Part shown: positions 53,801-64,000 of the stretch, in pieces | How the letters are laid out: each line of letters begins with the position of its first letter | Numbering within the stretch: position 1 is the first letter of the stretch | NCBI GenBank assembly: GCA_013400975.1 | Contig: WBMZ01006375.1 | Span: 186,001 to 250,000, forward strand | DNA: 64,000 bases | Reading direction: 5' to 3' | DNA from: Atrichornis clamosus | Lineage: Eukaryota; Chordata; Aves; Passeriformes; Menuridae | Translations under genes and position numbers: made by a program | Notes under the pieces: model-generated | Told to the model about the DNA's origin: nothing | What the model saw: the letters and a program-made list of their open reading frames with translations, nothing else | The model's database searches: none

Positions 53801-54496
53801 TATGAATTTTGCCTCATTCTCTTCACTCTGTTGCTTTCTTTAAAATGCCTCTCAAATTTCACTGGCACTGGACCATCGTTGGTGATTGCCGCCACACGCC
53901 TGTCTAGCATGAAAACATCTTTATTACTTCGGAAAGTATATATTTAGCAGCTTATAGATATTTGCATCTGCCTTGGGATTATGGCAAGCAATAGTCATAT
54001 TGAGAGAGCTGTTCACTTGGTTTTAATGAGCATAAGCTACAGCTTGCCATCATGGAACTACTTGAACTTAATAACACAGCAGACGACTTGTTGTAGTGCT
54101 CAGATCCGTTCTGACTGGGTGGTTTAATGTGCACTGGGTACTGTGAGGGTGGGAAAAAATTTTAACCATGGAAAGTAAAAGGGGGCTCTTGTTGTATCTT
54201 CTTTCTGTATCAGCTTAAGTTTTAAACAGCAGTGTGTAAATGTGCACTCCAGCAACAAAACTGAAGCAATACATGTTGGAACATTTGTTTGTGAGGTATA
54301 ATGAGAAAATATACCACTAAAGTATGCACACAGAGGGGAGATCCTGCCACCTTTAACGTGCAAATCATGACAATTTTCATTCCTCTTTTGGAGTGGCTGC
54401 TGTGTGTCTGATAAAATAGATTAATGATGAAATACATGTCAAAAGGATTTACTCAGTGGTTGCTTTGCTAACGCTGGTGTCATTTCTTCCCTACAG

Positions 54497-54526
54497 GTAT
54501 TTCTGTAACAAAGAAGACTCATACAT
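54497..54526 (+). other. Candidate 30-nt microexon
   Basis: A 30-nt segment is bounded by a strong acceptor ('catttcttccctacag', ending at 54496) and a consensus donor ('gtaagt', 54527-54532). A branch-point-like 'ctaac' lies at 54468-54472, with its A 25 nt from the AG. TGC trinucleotides lie just upstream, as expected for SRRM4-regulated neural microexons, and a (TG)n repeat lies about 175 nt downstream. The length is a multiple of three. One frame has a stop. The other two are open and would encode YFCNKEDSY or ISVTKKTHT plus split codons. I do not recognise either peptide. It may be a pseudoexon: the signals are good, but nothing shows that it is used. Confidence 0.25.
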
Positions 54527-54575
54527 GTAAGTAATACCTTTTGATTTGGCCTTCTCTCACGAGTGGAATTTCTGT

Positions 54576-54590
54576 TGTGCTGTGCTGTGC
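54576..54590. repeat. (TGTGC)3 pentanucleotide repeat
   Basis: Three perfect tandem copies of tgtgc. It is short and probably of no consequence, except that it adds UGUGC-rich RNA motifs close to the microexon candidate. Confidence 0.7.
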
Positions 54591-54701
54591 TTCTCAGACT
54601 AATTGGTGTTGGTCTGGTCTGAGAAAGCTCCATTATAACAATTCTGGTGGGTTTTCTGCCTTAGGGGTTTCAGTCCTTGCCCGAAGTATTGTTGGAGGTT
54701 C

Positions 54702-54730
54702 TGTGTGTGTGTGTGTGTGTGTTTGTGTGT
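54702..54730. repeat. (TG)n microsatellite
   Basis: About ten perfect TG units are followed by one interruption and further TG. On RNA transcribed from the plus strand this would be a UG repeat, the preferred ligand of TDP-43 and CELF-type splicing regulators. It lies about 175 bases downstream of the 30-nt microexon candidate. Confidence 0.95.
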
Positions 54731-55789
54731 ATTACTCACATATGTGTGAAGTCAGAGGGCAGAAAAAGAAAGTTGTAAGGAAAAGCAGAATTCCTTATTT
54801 TAGTATGTCTACCTTGCAGCTACCTGATAATTAACATACCCAGAAAATATAGATGAGAAGAATGGTTGTTTCTATGTCTGTTACATATGCAGTATGATTC
54901 AAATGAAAATAATTTCATTTTAAGTCTTCTGCCCCTTTATATGCATTAATCTATCAGATGAATCTTTCTGTGCTTGTGCTTAAGGCACTTGATGAAAAAG
55001 AGGAAGTTACTGTTTTGTTCTCAACCATTAAAACAAACAGTCCCCATAAGTGGCAACCTTGGAAATGGCTGTGGATGTGTGCATTTACTTACATTACATT
55101 TATTCTGAATCCTCTTTAAAGACATCATTTCTGGGGATTGACTCTTATCTACCCTGTAGGGAGCTAGAAGCACAATTCCAAGAAAATATTACGATTTAAG
55201 CTGAAGGAGGTATTTTGAGTTTCTTCAGGTACTGTGGAGGTTTGGAAATCTGGAAGTGCAAGAATTGTGCTTGCCTGGGTTCTGAAACAGGAGTAGGCTA
55301 AAGCTGAAACTATTATTAGTCTCATAAAAGCCTTCCAACAAAATAGGTGGTAGGCTGCTCAAAGTTTACAAATATACATGCTTTTTAACAGGGTTGTGCA
55401 TTCGAAGTATGTTCACTGCAGCTTCTAGGGTGTCATGAAGTGTCTTACATGGCTTTCATTCTCCTTTCTTTCCTGGTTTTATAATACTCATGTAGTGAAA
55501 AATCTGATTTGAGGTTTTGTATTCTCATTGTATGGAGTTACAATGTAGACGTAAAACAGAGTTACAAAGTTGATTTAAGAATTTCACATGAGAAGCTGAT
55601 TTGTATAAGTTTTGAAGCAAATTTTAAACTTGTAGAGCATGATGGTTCTCTACTTAGGTGAGCTTGCTGCTTAATGCATTCTTAGGGTTAGACCCTCCTT
55701 GGCTGAAGGCAAATATGTTTTCGTTGAACTTCACGGGAGCTGCAGGCAGGCAGCTGAGGGTGGAATTTGACCCTTGTGTTTTTTGTGAA

Positions 55790-56075
55790 TATTTGAGCTC
55801 GTGCTGACTGGGACTGACAGTAGGGGAGACGGAAGCGCTCCGTGTATCCACAGGCCAGTGTCCAGCTCCCTTGCACAGCCGCGCGCAGGGGCTCAGCCCT
55901 GGCATGGAGGCACCCCCCTCTCCAGAGGTGGTGAGTAGGGGGGTGTTTGTGCCTGTCTTGTGTGAGGGTGGATGTCAGCACCCAGGTGGTGGTTTGTAGC
56001 ACTCCCTCAGCACCGCTCAGAACGCCCTGTTCTGTGAACAGCAGTGCCATGAACCGACCTCCAGAGCCACGGCTC
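55790..56075. other. CpG-rich pocket
   Basis: This G/C-rich patch contains 'ggaagcgctccgtg' and 'cagccgcgcgcagg', with six CpG in about 65 bases, then C/G-rich sequence to about 56075. Minus-strand frames of 120 and 83 codons overlap it without recognisable motifs. It could be an island remnant or an unmethylated intragenic regulatory site. Confidence 0.45.
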
Positions 56076-56359
56076 CGGTACTGAGAGTTCTGTAGGGAGG
56101 ATTAAATAGTAACCACAGACCTGAAGAGAGTAGGAAACAGGCTCTTGAGCCACGCCAGGCTGATGAAATGTTGTCACCATGTGTATCTCAGCCCAAGCTG
56201 TGTTTCAGGCCTGTGATGAAAAAAAGATGTGTTCCTTGACTGTGTGAGATGATTAGCTACTGCTCACCATACAAGGCCTTTCATCTAGTTCAAACACAAA
56301 TTAGGGTCCCAGTGTCTTTCATGTTGAGAACTCTCTGCTTTTCTAAGAGAACTGTCAAA

Positions 56360-56680
56360 GAGTAGTTCCCCAATTTGTTAATCAGTTGTCATGCAATTGC
56401 TGAAGCATGAACAGAAAAGTTCCCTGAATAATGGGAAGATAAGCTTGCCCATTAGGAAGGGATTAAAATAGAAGGAGCAATATGCTGTAATTGGCATGAT
56501 GAAAATGTAAGCTACATTTGCTAGCAAATATGTATGAGGTTTCATTCAGTTTTGGTTGAAGTTCTTTTAGAATTCATTTACGTTATGACAAATTCTCACA
56601 GAGCAGGAGCTGATGTAAAATGTGCATTTTTGGCATTTCAGCATCACGCACAATTAATATTTTTCCCCCTTGTTGTCTAG
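56360..56680. other. Possible conserved non-coding stretch
   Basis: Unique AT-rich sequence contains 'gttaatcag', 'gcaattgctgaagcatga', 'gctgtaattggcatga' and 'cacaattaatattt', and has no simple repeats. It has the texture of a conserved element with homeodomain cores and a near-palindromic 'gcaattgc'. There is no coding potential. Regulatory function is a guess. Confidence 0.15.
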
Positions 56681-58125
56681 AGTTATTTTTTTATTGAATA
56701 GAAAAAATAGACAATAAAACTCAATTTTGAAATCAGTTGGAAACAAATAGTTTAATATAAACACCTAAATGAAAAAATTACAAAATCTGAGTTGTTAACA
56801 ACTATAAATGACAGAGTTTGTGCATGAAGATGACCCAGAATTTGCCTATCACTTTGTATCAGTATATGTAATTTATCCAAATTAAGTTACATAGGGTTTC
56901 TGCAAAGAAATAAAAAAACCCATTCTTGCCAACACTTTGTGTAGTGTGTATACATTGCCTGCACTGATGTTTAGAAATAGGGATGAAATTGTCTTATTCC
57001 AAATTTTTGGTATGTGGCATATAAGGGTGTTGACTGACTGTAACCTGCCACTTATTTCTAATGACCTTTTGATTTAATTAGGGAGAAAGAAATGGAGTGG
57101 AGAAAATGAGTGGAGAAGTGGAAAGAAATTAGTGGAGAAAAATTTTTTTTTAATATAATGCCAGAAAGTTTGCTACATGATGCATTTCAAACATCAGATT
57201 AACTCTTTTCAGACTTCAACCTTCAGCTCTTTTAATTGTGCAGGTTTTGAAATTGGTGGTGGTCTGTCTCCACCACTCAGCTGTTTCCTGGGTTTATTGT
57301 TTGAGTTTTTGGGTACATTTTATCCCTTTCTTGGCATCATCTGTGACAAAAGTGTCCTGTCAGCTGAAACTGAACTCCTGTGCTGATGGCAGGTGCTAGG
57401 GTAATTTCTGAATTTAACAGTGGCTCAGTATTTGTACACATGCAATAAAGTAGTGCAGAAGAAATGCAGGTCTTTCATAATGTAACTGTCTAAATAAAAC
57501 CTGAGATATTTTTATCCTTCTTGATGCAACTAACTTTATCCCAGTATTCTGTTTCATTGGTGCTTCTCCACATTTTCTCTTTATCACAGTTTAAACATTG
57601 CAAAACCTGACACTTTTAAACAGGGAGTGTAATAGTCTTCCAAGCAGCACTGAGGGAGTAAATGTTATCCACTCCAAAATGCCCTTCTTTCCTCAGTTCA
57701 AGTTTAAGATTAAACAGGCTTTTTAAGAAAAAATTGATGTCTTCTGTCTGTTTGTGGAATTATTCTCTTGGGCTCACATGGCTATTTGTCAGGTTAACCA
57801 TCACCTTAGATAAGCCGTAGTCTGTCAGATGGCAAAGGACAAGTCCTGTCTCATCTTCCATACAAAGTGGGACTTTTGATCTTTCAGTTCTATTTTGACT
57901 TGAGAAAGACATGATTGACATTCAGATTCTTTTCTGATCATTTGATTTGCACTAATATTTGTGAAACAACCCCCTTCCTGCCATGTTTCACGCTTTGAAC
58001 AGAAAAATACCCCAAGTGAATTGTAACTTTGCACTACTGCAGCCTTTTTGCAAATTTAGAGAGGCATCATTGTATCAGTGATGATAATAATCTGAAATTC
58101 TGGGAAGCAGAAGGCTGCAAAGGAC

Positions 58126-58159
58126 CTGGCATTTAGTACTGACTGGCATTTAGTACTGA
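58126..58159. repeat. 17-bp perfect tandem duplication
   Basis: The unit ctggcatttagtactga occurs twice in direct contact, with no mismatch. This indicates a recent replication-slippage or small tandem duplication event. Confidence 0.95.
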
Positions 58160-59919
58160 TTCAGGCTCAGTCCTGAAGTGTGTAATATTTGGTTTCTGGC
58201 ATCTTAAATCTAGATCTTGCCGCACTTCATGCAATTAGTATCGTGGCCTCTACCAGACCACTTGTGACTCAGAGCTATCACACAAATCAATCACCTTATT
58301 TTTATTCAGGTCCCTTTTTTATCTTGGGCACTGGCTTTCTTAAATCAATTTGAAGTTGAGTGCCTGTCAAAATAAGGGGTGGTTTCCTGCAGATGCACCC
58401 GGAAGGCAAATACTGTAATAAATCCAGGGTGCAGTGGAACCTTCTTTCTCTGACTGAATTGTGAAGAGCCACAGTCAGAAGATTTGAAGGAGTTTGATTG
58501 CATAGCTGGAGTTCATATCTGCATCAAGGTACAATTACATTACCTGGCCTTTGAAAGACAGTAAAAAATGCGTAGATTTTAAAAGTCTTCCTTTCAGGCA
58601 GTTTTCTGTCCAGAGCTCCCACCATCCTTTGGAATGTTGTTTCACAGCAGAAAAGAACCAGGAGCCTGGGCTCCAAGTGGCACACATTTGTCAGAGCAGA
58701 GGTAGGGACTGGCATGGTTGCTCTTACCTGGACTGCATTAACCAGGTGCTACTTCAGACCAGGGCCTGCTCAGTGGCTGTAACCTTCCACTGACAGTGCA
58801 GGTCAGTGTCACCACAGTGTGGATGTTGGCCCTTTCTGAGCTGAGTTCAGAAGTGACAGCTGCTTCATGCACTCCGATTAAATTATCACCATTTGGAGAG
58901 AAAGGGCATGTTTCTTTTTGTGATTTACCAAGATAGTTAAACTAGAGTAATTTTTCTTAAACAATTGCGTCAGTAGGTATTTCTGTATTAATTTCTTAAT
59001 TTTGGGTGAAATGTTCCCTACTTAAACTGAAATTATCCTTTCAGTTAATTTCTGGCAGATAAGAAATGTTTCCAAAGCTAGGTGCTGATTTTAATGACGT
59101 GAGCTTCTGCTGGAAAATTAAGTGGGAACTGTGCGCTTTTAATTTTTAGCACTAAAAACCGTTTGCATGAAGAACTGGCAGCTTTGTTGGCAAAGGGTAG
59201 AAGTAAACCCATCCCTTCTTCTCTCTGAGATGCCACACCAAGCACTTATCCCGGCCCCTTTCCTCACTCCCACATCAAGCTCTGGGACTGTTCCTACACT
59301 CATCTTGTTGGAGGTGTAACGGAACTCAAGCCCTGGATCTCTTTTTCTCTGATTTTAGTTTCCATATTATATTTATTGCCACTCTTAAAGATTTCTCAAT
59401 GTTTCCTAGTTATTTTGCTTTTTTGTATTAAAGGGAAAACCAGTGTGATTTTTTTTTCTGATTTATAATTATTTATCTGCTGTACATTGTACTGTTGACT
59501 TCACCTCATGTGTTTTATGTGCAGACTAAAGCAAGTAAACGATACTTTTCCCTCACAGAATAGGAGCCTTCAGAAAACTGATGGTTAACAGGATCTGCTG
59601 TTAGCACCAAGGCCTAAAGAGAACAGGTGAAAACTAAACCCTGTCCCCTGAGGCCAATAAAATAGCTGTTTGGTCCCCTGTGTGTAACCTCCTAATAACT
59701 TTACTGGGCAGCCTTAAGATCCCTTGGGGGCTTCTCTGCAAGAGCATTCCCTCCCTTTGTTCAGATTGCTTATTAAAAATGATTTTATAATGAAGTTGCC
59801 TCAAATAGCTGCTACTTTCCTACTTGTCCTTGAAGCACTGTTTGCCCTGCTGAAGAATCTGAAGATAGCTATCTAGGGCTGTTCTCTTGTTCAAAACTTT
59901 TACTGAACTAGTGCTACAC

Positions 59920-59976
59920 TTTTATTTTTCTTTTTTTTCCTCTTTTAAAAATTTTTTTCCTTTTTTTTTTTTTTTT
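59920..59976. repeat. T-rich low-complexity tract
   Basis: T runs broken by CC and AAAA, ending in sixteen consecutive T. This is ordinary intronic low complexity. Confidence 0.85.
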
Positions 59977-60066
59977 AACCTTCCCCGCTGTGAGCCAAAG
60001 GAAGCCTCTTCATCAGCAGCTCAGCATCTTGTACCTTTAATTCCCCTTTGAAGCCATGCCTGTGAG

Positions 60067-60112
60067 AAGTTTGGTTTGGTTGCCACACAAAAAGTTTGGT
60101 TTGGTTGCCACA
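60067..60112. repeat. 25-bp tandem duplication
   Basis: Two copies, at period 25, share 21 identical bases that include tttggtttggttgccac. The second copy diverges after 'ccaca'. It is a small local duplication. Confidence 0.9.
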
Positions 60113-62149
60113 GTGACTTATTTGTTGCCTGAGAGAGAATGAATGTTACCTTCTTGTCGTGTGGCCAAGTTAACGTGTACAGAGGCAAAGATGAAGGCAT
60201 TGTCAAATAATGAGGAGAGGAGGGAATATTTTTAAAGTCAGAAAGTGTTCCTGGCTGACTTTGGGAGAAAGAGTACACAGAATGGCAGTGTGTGTGAATG
60301 TGTGGCTTTCATGACGGGACTGTAGGTGAAATCTGTGGATGCTCTGGCTCTGCCTGGTAGGTCTGCAGCAGTGAAACTTTTTCTGATTTTTTGTGAGAAA
60401 GACTTGTGAGCCCTTTGCCCCTGTGGAAGCAGCCACAGGTAAAGCACCAGGAGAATGCTTTATTAATGTATGTTTGGTGTCCTCACAGAACAACTGGCCA
60501 GAGTTGAGGCAAACCTGGTGCCTCTAATCTTCTCTTAGCTGCCCAAAAGTTTGGCATGTGTCTGATCCCCAACCCTTTGGCACAGTTGGAAGGAACATTT
60601 CGTTTTCTCTAAGGCTGATGGAACAGGCAATTAAATGCACTGCCCTGGAAGTCCCATGGGGAACTCTGTCTATTAGCTGCACTTGAATATAATATCAGGT
60701 CTCTTCTCTGGTTCTGTTCTGAGTATATGGAGCAGCTTCTATCTACAAGGGGCTTTTGACTGGAACCATTAATTATGGGCTTACTTCACTGTGAGTTTTC
60801 TGGTAAATACCCTAATGCAGGGTTTTCCGTGCCTTTATAATGAAGTAGCATGCAAACTAGAGCAAAGGAAGAACTACAAACTAGTTAAAAAGTAATTTTG
60901 GCTAATGAAGACTGATAACTATTTGCAAAATGTTAATCATCCAGTATGTATATGTGTACGTTGGATTATAGTTCAAATAGTTTTAAATTGCAAACCAGTA
61001 TATCTCAATTGTGCTCACACTTCATTTCTTCTCCTGGTCACTCCTGTGGAAGCAGACAAGATGGGCAGAGAATCTCTTTAATGTTTAAAAAATTATTTGG
61101 AAGCCCTTGTTTTAGGGCATGGTGAAGTGTTAGGAGAGCATTGAGGGGTTTCTGACATTAGAGAACTAAATTCTGTTAGTGTGGTTGATGGACAATAAGA
61201 CTGTGGATGTGATTCAAAAACAAATTCAAACTGTTTGTGGATGCAGGCAGTAAATACATTGGGAATGTCTGTAGTGTTCTTATACCTAAGTCTTGCCTTA
61301 TAATTCCACAGAAGATGTTCTTGCATGTTTCGTACCCGTTTTTTTTCTATTTATTAAGTCCTAAGGCCCTTCATCTGACGTAGGAAATAGTGAAAGAAGT
61401 CATGAACACCTCTTGTGGTGCAATGCTCCTCAGCAGTAAAAGTGTAGGACTGATCTGAATCCTATTGCAGCTACTTTAATGAATCCTGCTGGCTGAAATG
61501 TGCTTTCATCAGCCTTCTTACCACTGCCTACTTTTTTGTTGTTTTTAAAGTCTCCTGTCTTTAGAACTCTTACAGCTGTTACATGAAGTTAATGTTTCCA
61601 GCTTGATAAGAACAGCTGTCCACAATTTTGGTTTGTTCATTGGTTACAGAAGAGAGCTGTGTTATGGGCTGAATCTAAGCTTAAAATTATGTGATATTCT
61701 CCACAGTCTAAGACTTTAATCCAACTCTGAGAGCAGCAGAAGTCTTTTCAAAGTCATTAATTATTTTTTTCAGCTTTGGAGTGTCTCGGGCACCAGAAAA
61801 TTGACAGATGAGATTTCTACAAATCTACTTTTGTATTCTGGATATTTTTCAATGCAAACAATGTGAAAGCAAATAGGAAGTGTTACTGCTGATGACTTTC
61901 TTCTTTAATACGTGGGTTGCATATTTTGGCTCTGCATACTCTGAGTCTAGCCAGCTCTAACTGTGCATACAGGGAAATACTTTTGACTACATCCTTTGCA
62001 ATAGCTTCCTGAGGAATAATTGTACTTACTAAACAAGGCTTGTGCGAGACTCATTTGGTTTGATTTGAGCAGTTCCTTGAAGTCTCCTCAGTCTTTATAG
62101 AAAGGTGAGTCTTTGTGAATGGATTGCTACCAAATACAGCAAAGTGTTG

Positions 62150-62181
62150 GGATTAAATTAGGGTTAAAATTAGGATTAAAA
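62150..62181. repeat. Imperfect 11-12-bp triplication
   Basis: Three adjacent variants: ggattaaatta, gggttaaaatta and ggattaaaa. It is a diverged minisatellite-like run without coding potential. Confidence 0.75.
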
Positions 62182-63298
62182 CTTGATCTTTAAGCCTGGT
62201 GGCCCATTTGTTCAAAGATAAAAGTCCAAGTAGATGGTTTATTCCTATGGACGTATCACTGCTACCTTTTTTAACACATGGAGAAGAATCTGTCTGTGGA
62301 GCTTTCTGTTTACATTCATTTCACTTCATGACATTGTTTATAACACAATGCTGCTTTTTTTTTTTGGTAAGGCTGAATTCTAATGATTCTAAAGCAAGCT
62401 CAGTCATAGGGACTTCTCCAAGGTTGGAATCTGAACCAAAAAAAGCACATTTTATTATCTGAATTTTGCAACCAGGCACTGATTCCATCATTCCTAATAG
62501 ACTCATTTATTTGACAGGGCATTGCTAGACTTGTGCACTTGCCATCCTGACACAACTATTGAACCTGAAAAGGGCTCTTTAATGTATGTTGATGGCTAAG
62601 CTTATTAGGACTGTAAAAGTATTGGAAGTTTTGCAGTCTTTCTCTAAGCACATCAACCTAGAATTATTTAAATGTTGACCCCAGCTGGGAAGACAGTTTG
62701 ATGCAGACAGGGAGTAAGACAGCTCCTGTGGCAGATCAGGTGGTCACTCCAACTCGTAATGAGTGGCTTGTTCTTAATGTTATGGCCAAATGATGATGAT
62801 ATTTGTAAGGCTCTTAATTTAAATACAGTTTTACTGGTCAGGTTTTCCTTCCCCTAAGTCTTTTAACATGATGAAGTATAAAGGACAAAAAGTTTCAAAG
62901 GGCAGTGTGGGTCAGTCTGAATAAGTAAAATTTGCAGTTGAAGAGAAGGAAGAGAAACAGATTAACCCAAAATGACATAGGATTCTGAGGGAGTTTGGAA
63001 TACAGAGTTAAAATTGACCTTTTTTTCAGAACACTTGAACAGTTTTGAGCTATATTGACAAAATGCTGTCTTTGTGCATATTGCTTAACTGGGGTGAGTA
63101 GGAGAGCAAGCAGGGAGAACTGTGCAGACAGCATTTCAGACGTCTTGCCAGATACGAGTTACAGTTAGGAGTACAGGTGATTTTTGAGTTTTATATGGAT
63201 CAAAACGTAGTGACAGATACTTTGGTTTGAGTTTGGGTTCTCAAATGTTGCCTGCATTTGTAATTTGCATGAGGGCTGGGAAATGTTCATCTGCTTAC

Positions 63299-63346
63299 CT
63301 GAACTATGCTCACACACAAATTCCTTATGCAAAATTCTTCATTAAA
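63299..63346 (-). other. Candidate 48-nt exon, minus strand
   Basis: Read on the minus strand, 'gttttctgactctttcag' precedes 48 nt that end in TTCAG before 'gtaagc'. The upstream 'ctgac' could serve as a branch site. The length is a multiple of three and only phase 0 is open, encoding FNEEFCIRNLCVSIVQ. The peptide is not recognised. Both splice signals are good, but use is unproven. Confidence 0.16.
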
Positions 63347-64000
63347 CTGAAAGAGTCAGAAAACGTGGTGCCTGCTGTTAGTTTGGTATAGGGGAGCAGT
63401 TAAATCTTCTGTTGTGTTTTAGTAGTTGTGTTCCAGTTGAAAACAGGAGAAAAGAATACAGTGCCTTCACAGTTAGACTAAACAGCACAATTTTTCTGCA
63501 ATGCCAAAATTGCTTACTTTGAATTAACTGTATGTGCATTGGAAAAGAATAGTTAAAATATGTATGATTTGGCTTGATGTGCTGATTAGTGCACCCTGAA
63601 ATGAACGTCACAGTTTTGAAATAACTCTTTTTCTAAATATGTTTTATGCAGGGGAGGAGAGGGTGTGTCAGTAAGTAACAAAATTACATCCTCCAGTGTG
63701 AATACCTTTGAATTCAGTGTAAATATCCATCGCTACTTTGTCTCTTGCTATTTTAAGACCCTACAGTAGAACCTTGATTTGGTCTTTAACCCCACTGCAG
63801 TTACCTTGCCTTGAATTACGGTGTTGGCTGGGTCTGGATTCACAGTTCACTTGATCAAAGGAATAGATCTCACCTAAACAGAAGTTACTGTTTTAAGGGA
63901 TTATAACTGGGACTTTGGGAAGTGTCCTGTCTTAGCCTCACTGCCATTGATGATGAAATTCTTGAATTGCAATAGAACTCAGCCTTCATCAAGTTATTGT
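63347..64000. other. Non-coding sequence at window edge
   Basis: Unique AT-rich sequence with no feature I can support. The 77-codon minus-strand frame at 63378-63611 has no recognisable domain. Confidence 0.5.

Larger units (their letters stand above)
47651..54496. other. Non-coding sequence
   Basis: Downstream of the CR1 tail there is unique AT-rich DNA without recognisable genes. The exon-like segment at 50677-50829 and a C-rich patch near 52690-52800 are the only structures that stand out. An octamer core lies at 48274-48281. Confidence 0.5.
56681..63298. other. Non-coding sequence
   Basis: Unique AT-rich DNA. It holds the small tandem duplications at 58.1, 60.1 and 62.2 kb and the T-rich tract at 59.9 kb. 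The open frames (96 codons minus at 60203-60493 is the longest) show no domain. A minus-strand donor ('gtaaga', near 58729) has nearby acceptors, but the intervening segment has stops in every frame. Confidence 0.5.

Noticed and set aside
54541..54834. 97-codon frame through the TG repeat
   Set aside because: The VCVCVCVCV run is translated microsatellite, not protein.
58729..58800. Minus-strand segment next to the donor gtaaga
   Set aside because: With the best acceptor, all three frames contain stops.
1..64000. CRISPR arrays, operons, rRNA/tRNA genes, known microRNA seeds, viral or bacterial genes
   Set aside because: None seen: no regularly spaced repeats, no tRNA boxes in a cloverleaf context, no familiar mature microRNA sequence and no viral protein motifs. 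The sequence is plainly vertebrate non-coding DNA.

Overview
The window reads as vertebrate nuclear DNA, and most likely from a bird. It is AT-leaning and CpG-poor, with short CpG-rich pockets, homopolymer tracts, simple repeats and very few recognisable transposons. The best taxonomic clue is a decayed 3' end of a CR1 LINE at 47530-47650. It keeps the diagnostic tail (a 'ttggactc..tggtctt' block, then 'aggtcttttctaacctaaa', then a degenerate octamer run), which is typical of avian and other sauropsid CR1 copies. By eye, no other interspersed repeat is readable, which also fits the repeat-poor bird genome. GC content was not computed.

I recognise no protein-coding gene, rRNA, tRNA, CRISPR array, operon or viral gene. 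The longest open frames (170, 156, 153, 152 and 147 codons) carry no domain or motif I can name. Several run through poly-T or TG tracts, and they are scattered over both strands. I regard nearly all of them as chance frames. The simplest reading is the inside of one or more very large introns, or intergenic DNA.

Layout. 1-5 kb: AT-rich DNA with a homeobox-site-bearing stretch near 0.6-1.1 kb. 5.0-5.15 kb: CpG-rich pocket. 7.8 kb: exon-like segment on the minus strand. 8.87-8.94 kb: T-rich/(GTT)n tract. 12.0-12.5 kb: GC-rich pocket with a 138-nt splice-bounded open segment. 13.16-13.42 kb: AT-rich stretch with POU/homeobox-like sites. 17.76-17.96 kb: second GC-rich pocket. 19.35, 46.87 and 54.50 kb: three microexon-like segments of 24, 15 and 30 nt on the plus strand. 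40.6-41.1 kb: longest open frame. 41.8-42.0 kb: CpG-rich pocket. 47.5 kb: CR1 tail. 54.7 kb: (TG)n repeat. 55.8-56.1 kb: CpG-rich pocket. 58.1 and 60.1 kb: short tandem duplications. 63.3 kb: exon-like segment on the minus strand.

No set of genes working together can be described. The most testable content is the small group of segments bounded by strong splice signals. The 30-nt segment at 54497-54526 has a complete branch-point, pyrimidine-tract, acceptor and donor arrangement. Pseudoexons greatly outnumber true exons in vertebrate introns, so each candidate is given low confidence. No clearly novel biological system was found.
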